A stretch of DNA of 64,000 bases from Chiridota heheva (taxonomy: Eukaryota; Echinodermata; Holothuroidea; Apodida; Chiridotidae): positions 1,082,001-1,146,000 of the forward strand of contig JAIGNY010003803.1 of the NCBI GenBank assembly GCA_020152595.1, given 5' to 3'. The notes under the pieces were generated by a model. The model saw only the letters and a program-made list of their open reading frames with translations, was not told the origin of the DNA and did not search any database. The translations under genes and the position numbers were made by a program. Shown piece after piece: positions 32,136 to 44,600 of this stretch; within the stretch, counting starts at the first letter, position 1; every line of letters begins with the position of its first letter.

Positions 32136-32767
32136 GACCAAACTATATGATGGACACAACTTTTCAATTTTGGAAAATGTTGACTAATTAATTATCCCTA
32201 TCACAGATCACTTAATATTCATCAACCACAGAATTTTATGTTTTCCAGTTCAGCTTGCTATGCACTACATGGGAGGTCAACTAAAAAAGTCTTAAATCCA
32301 ATTTATGAGAGACATACCACAACTAGTTTGTGACATTGATCCCAACACTCTCTTACAGGCAAAGTGTTGATTTTGTTCTTTCTCATAACAAACAAGAGAC
32401 TTATTCATTACCCCCATAAATCTGCACCAGACCCTCTCAACTTTTCAGATATAAATCTTATCACAGTCCCTTATACCCCCTCACTTTTTGGACATTGATA
32501 CCATTGATACCCCCTCTTTGATGCTGACTATACCAATGATACAGACCCTTACACAGAGCTTTTTCTTTACCAGTAAAATACTGAAGAATGCTTCCTGATT
32601 AGAGCATTCCTCTGTATTCAATGTCAAACTACAGCGGTACTAACAAAATTAACTTACAAGTGCTGCTTTTAAATATACAAAAAATGATAAATAAATGTAT
32701 AATTCTTTGAAACGGTGCCACAAATTTCTGACCATAATTTTTTGAGTCTTTACCTTCACCCCCAAAA

Positions 32768-32776
<9 letters not shown>

Positions 32777-32798
<22 letters not shown>

Positions 32799-32799
32799 T
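32777..32799. repeat. TA microsatellite
   Basis: About eleven TA pairs following a run of A. Confidence 0.85.
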
Positions 32800-33659
32800 C
32801 TCGATTTTTAAATTCAAAAACTGATCTAATCATATGTTGATACTCTTTTTACTAATATAGAAATTGCTGCTTATCCACAGACCTTTACAAATCATCAAAT
32901 TGCAAATTTTCTACTCAAGATTTTGAACTCATTTTATAACGCCAGTAATATGTGTCTATGGACACTATAAGTTTTACTCTTGTACACATATTATGGACGA
33001 TATTACAAGAATTTACAAGATTTCTACATAACTATTAATATAATATATTTTAATATATTTTCATTTTTTCATATTATATCAAGAAATTTTAACTCTATTA
33101 AAGATGAAGGATTAATTGTACAACTGAAAAATGCTTTAAATCATTTTAAACAATAAGAAATTTTATAATAAGAAAAATTATTTTGATCCTTCAACCTCTC
33201 ACTTTTGCCACTATCTTCTTCATAAATAATGTTGTCGTTAACTTCCACCCCCCCATTATTTGGGTACCCACAAACTCCTAAGAATTAATTTTCCCCCAAA
33301 ACACAAAGGTATACTTAAATACTATAACAATATGCTATAAATACAACTCTCATATGATATGGTCCACAACACAAAGGTCCTAATATAACAGTAGCAATAA
33401 TTATCCCCAAGTTGAATCAATATGTTTGCATGTAAAGAACATGGTATAAAATGGTCTTGCGATAAACCAAAGTAATATTCCCTCTACCTTAGCTGAAAAG
33501 TTGACCATGCACACAGCATTTCCAACTTCACAGTGCCAACAAATTCTTTTAAAATACAAACTAAATGTATTACTATACAAATAAATACAGGATTAAAGAC
33601 TGGCCCAGCAATCTACATATACTGCAACGTTTCCACAAGACACTAAATACTAAATGTTC

Positions 33660-33961
33660 TTTTACATCTCCACAAATCACTTTACATCTCCACAAATCAC
33701 TTTACATCTCCACAAATCACTTTACATCTCCACAAATCATTTTACATCTCCACAAATCACTTTACATCTCCACAAATCACTTTACATCTCCACAAATCAT
33801 TTTACATCTCCACAAATCATTTTACATCTCCACAAATCACTTTACATCTCCACAAATCACTTTACATTTCCACAAATCATTTTACATCTCCACAAATCAT
33901 TTTACATCTCCACAAATCACTTTACATCTCCACAAATCATCTTACATCTGCACAAATCACT
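33660..33961. repeat. 20 bp minisatellite, about 15 copies
   Basis: The unit is TTTACATCTCCACAAATCAC, with T/C variation at the last base. Diverged units with CCCCACAAGTCACT continue to about 34100. Confidence 0.93.
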
Positions 33962-34099
33962 AACAAATGTTCTTTTAGGTCCCCCCAAGTCATTCAAAAT
34001 GTTCTTTACATCCCCACAAGTCACTGAAAAATGATCTTTCACAATCCCAAAAGTCACTTAAATATATTTCTTTAGATCCTCACAGGTCACTTTAACAAG

Positions 34100-37000
34100 T
34101 TTATTTAATACTGCATGCAATGACTACTTTGGCCTACTACCGAACAAAAATACAAAAATGGTTATGAAAAAATGTTTGTAACCAAGCTAATACAGAATGA
34201 GGATGGAGTGCTCTTTATATACAATGGAAATGTAAGATTTTTGGACAGAAATAATGAATACAAAATTGAAAACTATAGAAAAGGCACAAACTGTATCACT
34301 TAACCTATGTGTTATCACTCGAGAAAAGGCTAATTGTTGTTCTTTATGAACATACAAGACCTGAAAAGCAAGTTATTCAGCTAATTTCCAACTGTAAATT
34401 CCAACTTTCTCATTGATTGTAAAGTACAAATGTATATTTACTCCAGGATTCAATCAAACTTTATGGCATTCAAATATTTTGGTGTGAATCCAATGTTGTC
34501 TGTATACGCTTATGTTTATTAAATAATTAAAGTCCCACAATAAGATCTGGGCAAATATTCTATCATGTGAAAATGTTGATGGTACAAAAAATATTGCACA
34601 TTCCAAACTTTATTTGTTTCATATTTTTCTCTAGTAGATAAAAAATAAAATAAATTTATTCTCATGAAAATAAAATCATACATTTGCACGAATAAAATGC
34701 AAAATATGAAGGAAACTACAAATCTGAATGGAAATTAAATACCTGCATTTTTTCAAAATCATGACATAAAACATACATGTACAAATGCAAGAATAAAGTT
34801 TAAATGGAAATTAACTATTTTTGCACATGAAGGAGAATACACATTAATACATGTATTTCACAATTTAAGCCCCTTTAATGTATATCATAAATCCCTCATT
34901 CAACCCAAACCAGTCTCCCAAAATGCACTTATCTGTTGAACTGAGCAAAATATATAAACCTTTTATGATTATTTACTTCTATGGTGATATGACAATATGA
35001 CCTGTAATGTGCATTCCCTGGAAGGACAACAAGAACTGTCGGAATTACAGTATGCGCAACTATGCAAAGCTAGCATAGAGAATAGGCATATAGAGAATGG
35101 GCATACAGAGAATGGGCTTACAGAGGGAAGTATATACAGAAATAGGGTAGCAGGGGCAGATGATTTTAAAGTATTTGGGTTTTGAAAGGTGCACTTACAT
35201 TTTCATTGTTAATTTTAACAACATTTTACTACAAGCTTCAAAATATCTTTTGAGTTTTCCCAGATATTTAAGACAAAAAAGCTCAAGGTTACCTCACCCA
35301 TGCAGTAAGTCAGAAAACATGTAAAAGCTAGCAGTTTTTATAAGTATAACACCTCTTTTAGTTCTATTAATTGAACAATAAAGAAAGGAGAGGCCTTGAC
35401 TTGCCAATGTCAATAAAAGAATGTCACAAAAACTGATCTACATAAAAAAAAAGTTTGAATCTAAATGTTTATTGATAAAATTTCTTGTGTTATCTCTTCC
35501 ACATTGTCCATGTTTCATAAATAGAAGTACAATATGGGTATTTAATATTCTTGTCAAAAAAAAGGTGCAACAGAGAACTGGAGAATATTTGGAACTAACC
35601 CTAACCATTTTAAAATTTGAAAAAGACTCTTAATGTGAGTGCAGGCTTCAGCTGGGCTCTGATTTTCTAACGGTTTCAATAGTCATAAAGTGTGTGCTAG
35701 AATGTTGTTGCAGCTGTGATACCACTTTGCCACTGGCTACTTATGTCAGAATCTTAACTTATGTTAAGTTAATTGGATATGGCGTTAATATATGGCGTAT
35801 GCTATATGGGCCATTAACTTTAAAAGGTTGTTATAAACTTGGGGCTGCGGAGCCAATGGCCACGGATGTGGAGAAAACATACCATTAACTAAAAAGCCGT
35901 GAAGTCGCAAGCCACATGAAGTTGTTTTATAAAAGCACTAATGTACAATGTAAACTATACGTGCCGCTGCCTTTAACACTTACCTCATTGCATATTTAAG
36001 TACATTCAAACAAAGAAAAAACATTACCAGTTAAAAGTATGACAAAAGAAATATACCTAATTGTTCCCTTTGGCGAACTAGCCTTTAAACATTTTATAAA
36101 CGATATTTGAAAATAATACGATTACTTTAAACTTCATTACCAAATTACCTTTCCAATTGGCTGAAGAGAGTATAATAACATATTATGTAATTAATAACAT
36201 GAATAGAATATCATGTCCCATGGCAGATATCCTGCATATGGCGATATAACAGGATATTAGGTCACCCTAAGCTAAGTACGAGATTTTCAATTTATCCGTG
36301 AAATTTGGATGAAGTCTTGGATGACGTCTTGCCTTTTTCAGCATGGTCACGGGTATATGTTTACAAGGTCCTTCAAAAACGTACAGTAAAATTTATGTCA
36401 TGTTAGGCCTACTCCCAGGGTACCACCTACTTAAAAAGTTGACCTATCTCATACCCCCCACAAAGCTCCTGAAACTAATATGTACAAAACATTGGGGCAA
36501 AGAGTTATGGTGCATATACAAGAACACTAGTCTGCATTGGCCTACTTATTATAAAGTACACAAGCAACCCAAGTTACCCAACTTAGTTTTCTCCCAGGTT
36601 GCAAACACTGAAAACATGTTTGGAATGCACCTCCCAGGAAAACAATTTTTTTTTTTAAATTACCCAGCCCAATGTATTAATGAAAAGATTTGGGGATGGC
36701 AGAAAGGGCTATACACAAATTGACTTCCCCCAGTGGCGTAGGCACAGGGGCAGGGAATGAGGACCCCTTCTTTTTTGAGGAAATTTTCAAAAATTGAGAT
36801 CATTTTATAATTTTTTATATTTTGTTTGCTTTTAAAAAACAAAATTGCCCTCAGAAGTGGGCTAATTTTAAAAGTCTAGGACCTTCTCGGACCCCCGTAC
36901 GTTTTTAATGCTGGCTACACAACTGCCGTAACCCCCCTCCTCCCCTCACTCTTTCGGTCTGAAATAAATCCAAGTTTTATTTTTTTTACATTGAAAAGGC

Positions 37001-38540
37001 ATCCTTATTAGGCCTACCAAAGGTCGAGACAATAATGAGGCCTGGGAAAACATTTGGGGGTCCCTCATACCTCAAAATATTTTAAGAGCAAAGATTTAAG
37101 GCCTTCTCAGTCCAATTTATACCGTTTTGCCATTGTAAAGCATGGGTTTCGGCAGAGGTTTTTACCATGCGGCTGTGCTTTTTTATCTTTTATGGTCATT
37201 AAGCTTTTTATTCTGTCTCCCTCCTCCTCCTTCAAAACATTATATTTACATTTGGGTTTTCCTGGGGCCTTGGGTTTCCTCTTGGCGGCACTGATTATTA
37301 CCGGGGTGAGTGTGGGGGAGGGAGGGGGAATGTGGTTTGTAACCCTTTATAACTTACAAATGACAAGTGGATCATAATAAGTTGGTACCAAATTTCTTAT
37401 GCATGAAGTCTGATCAGGAATGGTGTCATATTACAATTGTGAACCTCTACGCATAGCTACATCATCGAGGGAGAAAGACATGGCTACATGTTCTTTCTGT
37501 CTTGTATTCATGTAACTAATTATTTACGCATCAGCTCATATTTTCCAATTTTGACTGCAGATTTTCGTGAAAATTAAAATTGCTCTATTTTAGGTATGCA
37601 AAGAGTAAATGAAAAACTGAATACACCCCTGGGTGTAGATTTTCATGCTCTTCAATCCTGCCAATTCTCACAAATTTCTAGCCAAAACCCTCTGACAAGA
37701 TACATTGTAAAGATGGCCGACACAAGTTAACAGATTTATCCCACTTTATAACCTCAACAATGTAGTCGTCGTTGAGCTAAAAATCTTTTTTTTCAATTTT
37801 TTAATCATGTGATTATTGTCCAGTTTTCATCCAGGTTACAAATTTTGGAACCCATGGTTTACATGTTTGACGTATATAAATTCTCCTTTGTAACACAGCC
37901 CTCAATAATGGTAAAAACTAATTCATTTCTGCTAACAACGTCATATGAATAGACTAAACACACTAGGGAATCTTTTCCATCATGTGATATCTTGTGACAT
38001 GTGTGAGTTTTTTCTGTGGGTGAAGAGTTAATGCTACTAACCAATTTGAGTATGTCATGTATTGACTTTTGAAATAGGTAGGTAGGTAGAGTGGGTATTT
38101 CACATCCGTTTCTCAACAGCTACAGTTATATGGAGATGTTCACAGCCATTTGATAAACCAGTTGAAAAACATTGGTAAGCTTGTCAAGCTGTTGCTATGA
38201 CCGCTAGACAGCAGAAATCTCTGAAATTTTGAAAAAGCATTTGGGTGTAAAATTCTTGTAGAGTTAGCTACTGTAGGCAACATCTTGAGATACGACCTCT
38301 CAAATGGTGAACTTTACATTTTGGACGGCTCCATCACTTGTTATCTTTGACAGGCTTGAAAAACATCATGGCTCTATATGCCTAAGCTAAATGGAAAAAA
38401 GCGCTAACAAGTTATTTTTACGACAGATGATGATTTTTACCTCCTTTCTAACAAAATGACAAAATTAATTTATCCTAATGTACCACAATAAACATACAAG
38501 GCAACCAGAGCTCCTAATTCCTACTGTACTTAACAAATAA
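34100..38540. other. No supported gene
   Basis: AT-rich sequence with only chance-length frames and one weak inverted-repeat element (36731-36925). No coding similarity or splice-supported exon was found. Confidence 0.5.
36731..36925. mobile_element. Candidate short inverted-repeat element
   Basis: CAGTGGCGTAGGCACA at the left and TGCTGGCTACACAACTG at the right are imperfect inverted repeats. CAGTGGCGTA is a frequent DNA-transposon end. No target-site duplication was seen. Confidence 0.3.
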
Positions 38541-38548
38541 GAAGTTCA

Positions 38549-40958
38549 CATTGTTGTCTCTGTATCTCAGCTAGCCTAGTCCTATTCTAACCATTGTTGC
38601 CTCTGTATCTCAGCTAGCCTAGTTCTATTTTAACCATTGTTGTCTCTGTATCTCAGCTAGCCTAGTTCTATTCTAAGCATTGTTGTCTCTGTATCTCAGC
38701 TGGCCTAGTCCTATTCTAACCATTGTTGTCTCTGTATCTCAACTAGCCTAGTCCTATTCTAACCATTGTTGTCTCTGTATCTCAGCTAGCCTAGTCCTAT
38801 TCTAACCATTGTTGTCTCTGTATCTCAGCTAGCCTAGTCCTATTCTAACCATTGTTGTCTCTGTATCTCAGCTAGCCTAGTTCTATTCTAACCATTGTTG
38901 TCTTTGTATCTCAGCTGGCCTAGTCCTATTCTAACCATTGTTGTCTCTGTATCTCAGTGAGCCTAGTCCTATTCTAACCATTGTTGTCTCTGTATCTCAG
39001 TGAGCCTAGTCCTATTCTAACCATTGTTGTCTCTGTATCTCAGCTAGCCTAATTCTATTTTAACCATTGTTGTCTCTGTATCTCAGTGAGCCTAGTCCTA
39101 TTCTAACCATTGTTGTCTTTGTATCTCAGCTAGCCTAGTCCTATTCTAACCATTGTTGTCTCTATATCTCAGCTAGCCTAGTTCTATTCTAACCATTGTT
39201 GTCTCTGTATCTCAGCTAGCCTAGTCCTATTCTAACCATTGTTGTCTCTGTATCTCAGCTAGCCTAGTCCTATTCTAACCATTGTTGTCTCTGTATCTCA
39301 GCTAGCCTAGTTCTATTCTAACCATTGTTGTCTCTGTATCTCAGCTAGCCTAGTCCTATTCTAACCATTGTTGTCTCTGTATCTCAGCTAGCCTAGTCCT
39401 ATTCTAACCATTGTTGTCTCTGTATCTCAGCTAGCCTAGTCCTATTCTAACCATTGTTGTCTCTGTATCTCAGCTGGCCTAGTCCTATTCTAACCATTGT
39501 TGTCTCTGTATCTCAGCTGGCCTAGTCCTATTCTAACCATTGTTGTCTCTGTATCTCAGTGAGCCTAGTCCTATTCTAACCATTGTTGTCTTTGTATCTC
39601 AGCTAGCCTAGTCCTATTCTAACCATTGTTGTCTCTGTATCTCAACTAACCTAGTCCTATTCTAACCATTGTTGTCTTTGTATCTCAGCTAGCCTAGTCC
39701 TATTCTAACCATTGTTGTCTCTGTATCTCAGCTGGCCTAGTTCTATTCTAACCATTGTTGTCTCTGTATCTCAACTAGCCTAGTCCTATTCTAACCATTG
39801 TTGTCTCTGTATCTCAGCTAGCCTAGTCCTATTCTAACCATTGTTGTCTCTGTATCTCAGCTAGCCTAGTTCTATTCTAACCATTGTTGTCTTTGTATCT
39901 CAGCTGGCCTAGTCCTATTCTAACCATTGTTGTCTCTGTATCTCAGTGAGCCTAGTCCTATTCTAACCATTGTTGTCTTTGTATCTCAGCTGGCCTAGTC
40001 CTATTCTAACCATTGTTGTCTCTGTATCTCAGTGAGCCTAGTCCTATTCTAACCATTGTTGTCTCTGTATCTCAGCTAGCCTAATTCTATTTTAACCATT
40101 GTTGTCTCTGTATCTCAGTGAGCCTAGTCCTATTCTAACCATTGTTGTCTTTGTATCTCAGCTAGCCTAGTCCTATTCTAACCATTGTTGTCTCTATATC
40201 TCAGCTAGCCTAGTTCTATTCTAACCATTGTTGTCTCTGTATCTCAGCTAGCCTAGTCCTATTCTAACCATTGTTGTCTCTGTATCTCAGCTAGCCTAGT
40301 CCTATTCTAACCATTGTTGTCTCTGTATCTCAGCTAGCCTAGTTCTATTCTAACCATTGTTGTCTCTGTATCTCAGCTAGCCTAGTCCTATTCTAACCAT
40401 TGTTGTCTCTGTATCTCAGCTAGCCTAGTCCTATTCTAACCATTGTTGTCTCTGTATCTCAGCTAGCCTAGTCCTATTCTAACCATTGTTGTCTCTGTAT
40501 CTCAGCTGGCCTAGTCCTATTCTAACCATTGTTGTCTCTGTATCTCAGCTGGCCTAGTCCTATTCTAACCATTGTTGTCTCTGTATCTCAGTGAGCCTAG
40601 TCCTATTCTAACCATTGTTGTCTTTGTATCTCAGCTAGCCTAGTCCTATTCTAACCATTGTTGTCTCTGTATCTCAACTAACCTAGTCCTATTCTAACCA
40701 TTGTTGTCTTTGTATCTCAGCTAGCCTAGTCCTATTCTAACCATTGTTGTCTCTGTATCTCAGCTGGCCTAGTTCTATTCTAACCATTGTTGTCTCTGTA
40801 TCTCAACTAGCCTAGTCCTATTCTAACCATTGTTGTCTCTGTATCTCAGCTAGCCTAGTCCTATTCTAACCATTGTTGTCTCTGTATCTCAGCTGGCCTA
40901 GTCCTATTCTAACCATTGTTGTCTTTGTATCTCAGCTAGCCTAGTCCTATTCTATCCA
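38549..40958. repeat. 43 bp minisatellite, about 56 copies, with 24-unit duplication
   Basis: The unit is CATTGTTGTCTCTGTATCTC plus AGCTAGCCTAGTCCTATTCT plus AAC. Rare variants recur exactly 1032 bp apart (24 units): AATTCTATTT at 39051 and 40083, TCTATATCTC at 39161 and 40193, CTCAACTAAC at 39641 and 40673. The array ends about 570 bases from the SLC12 stop codon. Confidence 0.95.
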
Positions 40959-41191
40959 TGGCCTGTTTCGAGAAAATGGACTAATGGGATCTAACTTTGA
41001 TGAACGCTTTAATACGTAATGATCCTAGGGACGAATCACTACCTTGGTGAATGCCTCAATACGTAATGATCCTGGGCACGCATAACTGCCTGAATTGATG
41101 TAGCCTTTGCTTGACATTTTTTACCACCAGCTTTTCCCTCCAAAAATCGTTGTGTGGAACTCCTCTGCACTTTTCTTGCCACTGTAGAGGA

Positions 41192-41366
41192 GGAACTTTA
41201 ATGGGGGAGAGACACTTTAATGGGGGCGAGGAACTTTAATATGGGGTGGGAAATCTTTAATTGGGAAGTGTATACTTTAATGGGGGAGACACTTTAATGG
41301 GGAAAAGAACTTTAATATGGGGTGGAAAATCTTTAATTGGAAAGTGTATACTTTAATGGGGAAAAG
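41192..41366. repeat. CTTTAATGGGG tandem tract
   Basis: About two diverged copies of a unit near 90 bp, each built of short ACTTTAATGGGG modules with GAACTTTAATATGGGGTGG and AAATCTTTAATTGG. It lies just past the SLC12 3' end. Upstream (41010-41085) a unit with AATACGTAATGATCCT occurs twice. Confidence 0.8.
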
Positions 41367-41456
41367 AATTTAATGAGGGGAGCTTGATGGATGGGGGTTG
41401 ATAGCCCATTTGTAAATACATGAGAGGAGTTGATGGGTGTCGTTGTAAAGAGAGAC

Positions 41457-41462
41457 TTTATT
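41457..41462 (-). promoter_or_regulatory. Candidate polyadenylation signal of the SLC12 gene
   Basis: AATAAA on the minus strand lies about 70 bases after the stop codon. The minus-strand sequence that follows turns into a repeated TTAAAG/CATTAAAG tract. A 3' UTR this short is unusual for an SLC12 gene, so a more distal signal is possible. Confidence 0.35.
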
Positions 41463-41530
41463 TATAAAATTGCTAAGGGCGTATAAGATACATAAAAATG
41501 ATAACTCCAAGAGGTAGGCCCTAAAACAAA

Positions 41531-41666
41531 CTAAGAGTAGTATGTCAGGACACTTGTTTGGTTTCCTCTCATGAGCAAGATTGGTGGAAGGTCTTTGGAC
41601 AGCGTCTCCAACCAACTCATGTAAAGCATTGCAGAGCATGTGCCCTTCCTTGGCATCGGCAAACTC
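41531..41666 (-). CDS. SLC12 terminal exon j with stop
   Basis: The acceptor is CTTGTAG. It encodes [37 protein letters not shown], then TAG at 41533-41531. The LT(F/Y)Y(S/C) end is the conserved C-terminus of NKCC/NCC proteins, so the reading frame is complete at this end. Confidence 0.95.
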
Positions 41667-44600
41667 CTACAAGAAATATGAAAGAAAGTTTAGAGGACAA
41701 ATATGTTCATCTTGTATCAAAAGGATAACATAAGATACTATACTTTCAGCACTCAGTAGAGTGCATACATCCACCCCATGGCAATTCCAACATGCCTAAT
41801 ATATTTCATTCCCCATACCCACTACAACCCAAGTCAACCAAGTTTCATCCCAAAGAACCTCTTCCTCACTTGTGATCTGTATTAACCACTTACAATCTGA
41901 ATACTTCAGGATCATCTGTAATTTCTTCCAAAGTCCAATCATTGTTTTCAGTTTCATGCAGGCTAATTGTTTGAATTTCTTTCAGGTAAGATCCACTTTC
42001 TATCATTTTCCATTCATGGCAGAACCAATTGCTTTAATTTTCTTGAGTCCAAGGATTCATGGCAATTCATTGTTCAACACATTTCATTGAAATGTTTTAA
42101 CTAAGTCTTGAGTAATCTCTCCCCAAAATATCCCCAACCCTCCATTTCTGCCCTCCCCCTGTTTCAATATGTCTCTAAATTTAATCACTTCTTCCTTAAG
42201 CAATACAAAAGTAAATTTAGTCAAAATCCAATCATCAGTTATTGAGATATGTTGACATATAAACAGACAAACAAACAGAAGCAAAACCATAAACTGCAGT
42301 CAACTTGGTGGTGGAGGTAACAAAAAGCTGAAGAAGGATTCAAAGTTCTGTCCTCTGTTGCGAAGATATCAAAGCTTTTAGTTGGGTAGAATTGATTGAA
42401 ATGAGACTAGATGTGACAACATAGCCTCACATTCTTTATCAATTTTAATTTGATAAGATACTTTCTGGCATTTTGTAACGTTGAAATTACAAGGACATCT
42501 GAATCGTCAAGAGATTGTAGTTTATCATCTGATGAAATTTCAAAAAGTATTTTCATATAAATTTCAGTAAAAACCTTCAAAGCTCTGATAACGTAACTCC
42601 CCTTCTCTATGCTGTTTCCCCTTCTCTATGCTGTTCCCCCTTCTACCACTTTTTCTCCTCATGCCCCTAATTCTTTAAATACATGCCCATCCCCGCCTGA
42701 TCCCCATTGCCTCCCCGCTTGCTCAACATTCCATCCCTCTGTGCTATGCTCACTCTCCGTTCCTGCCTGCTCTAATTCCTTCCCCAGCCGTTCTCTATCT
42801 CTTCACCACATAACCATTAAACTTGGGAGATATTGATCATTATGCAATGTCCATATATATCATCTGAAAAATATCCATATTATCTAAATATCGATATGCA
42901 AATCATATGACGTAATATGGCTTTTTTTCTAAAAACACCCAAGAACAGAAACAATGAAAAAGTTTTGGCCTTAGTAAAGATCTTAAAAATATTTGTTGCA
43001 GAACTGGTACTAAGCTTTATGCTTTACAAAAAACGGCTTAAATTCTTTTTGAAATTTTAGATCTTTCTCACTTCTCATGAATGTCCTATCGAAAAGCAAA
43101 TATTTCGGTTCCATTTTAAAGATTAATATATATAATGGAAAGTGCAATTTCTAGTCGTTTCTAATGTTCGCAAGAGTATGATTTGCTCAGAAAATTATTG
43201 TTATGTGTGTACAGTGTATGTAGTGTATCTGATCAGTGATCTGTCGCTGCCACTTTTAGACTTCCTGAACGAACAAAATAATGAGAAAAATCTCAATTTT
43301 GTCAGTGATTTCTATTACAAGGTGTCAATCATTGTCTGTTTAACATAAACCTTCAGGTTCGGTAGTCTTATTGAGGAATTAGTTACGGATGTTTCAGGAT
43401 TAAAACATTACAAGACCACCAAGTATAAAGTTGAAGTACAATATTGCCCAATGCCTGGCTACTTCAGTATATTCGTGGTCAAGTTTTTTTGTCCATGGAA
43501 GGATTTTAGGGTAACTTTTATCAAAACATTCAGTTTTTGATCAAATTTTGTTCTGAAGACTGTAACTTTAATATAAATTAAAAAAATTTTTGTAGCTGTT
43601 TAATAAAAAACAAGTGGACATTTGATAGTCATGTTTACCTTTTTAGTAGTCCATGTTTAGTGTGATATAATTGTTTGTTTGTTTAATTGTAAAAACATAA
43701 CATGCATATATTGATATGACCCCTGAACTCAATCAATATCAGTCATATCGATATGGGTCAATATCGAAATATTGCACAAACTCAATAACCAGCTGCCTAA
43801 TCCTTCCCCATCTGCTCCCCAATCCAATCACCCATATCAGAAGTCAAAATTGGCCCCATAATCTTCATAGTGAAGGAAGTTAATGGCATTGGTTTAGGTT
43901 CAAATAAAAACTAGCAGCACTACTTACATAACAATTAGCTGAGCATCCTTAGAGTGTTCATACAACAGCTCCTTCAGTCGAATCTGACGATGGGTCTGTA
44001 GCAAACAAAACATGTGCATGTTTGCAAGCATTACTGCTGATTTAGAACATACTTGGAAATCAGTTTTCATTGTAGCCCCAACTATAGTATCGATTAAAGT
44101 AAATTTAGCCTGTACATCATTGTCTATGCAAGTCCATAGACCTTTAAAGGGGAACACAGTCTCACATAATCCTTATTTCATACGATAAACATCAAAGTAA
44201 CACATTTTTCTAACCAGGTTTCATGCCACCCAGAGCAATCTAACATATGTTTTAAAATCATTTAAAACTTTATTGCTACTAACTATGGGAGTCACATTTG
44301 AATTTAGAATATGCACAAAATGATGTCATCATTCTAACTTTGTTTTTCTTCAAAATCTGTCTCAAGTTTTCTAGCTGATGAAAAATAGTTTTTCTTTTGT
44401 TTTGGTCAAGGATATTTTTGTGTATACTTGAAATTATCAAAACATGCGGTTAAAACATTGTGTCACATCATTTTGGAATAAACTTTATTACAATTGATAA
44501 AGAAATACATTATAATTTGTGTCCCTGTTGGGGAAATAGTTTTATTATGCACAAGATTTCAATACAGATTTGGGCAAAATGGCAGCCCCTATGTGTCGAC

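Noticed and set aside
33565..34034. Frames with FTSPQI/LHKSLYIST periods
   Set aside because: Readings of the 20 bp minisatellite.
36343..36723. Plus-strand frame of 126 codons
   Set aside because: No recognisable domain or splice context; length is possible by chance in this sequence.
42609..42836. Pro/Ser-rich frame of 75 codons
   Set aside because: Low-complexity C-rich stretch (CCCCTTCT repeats) downstream of SLC12 exon i, within its intron i-j; no gene support.
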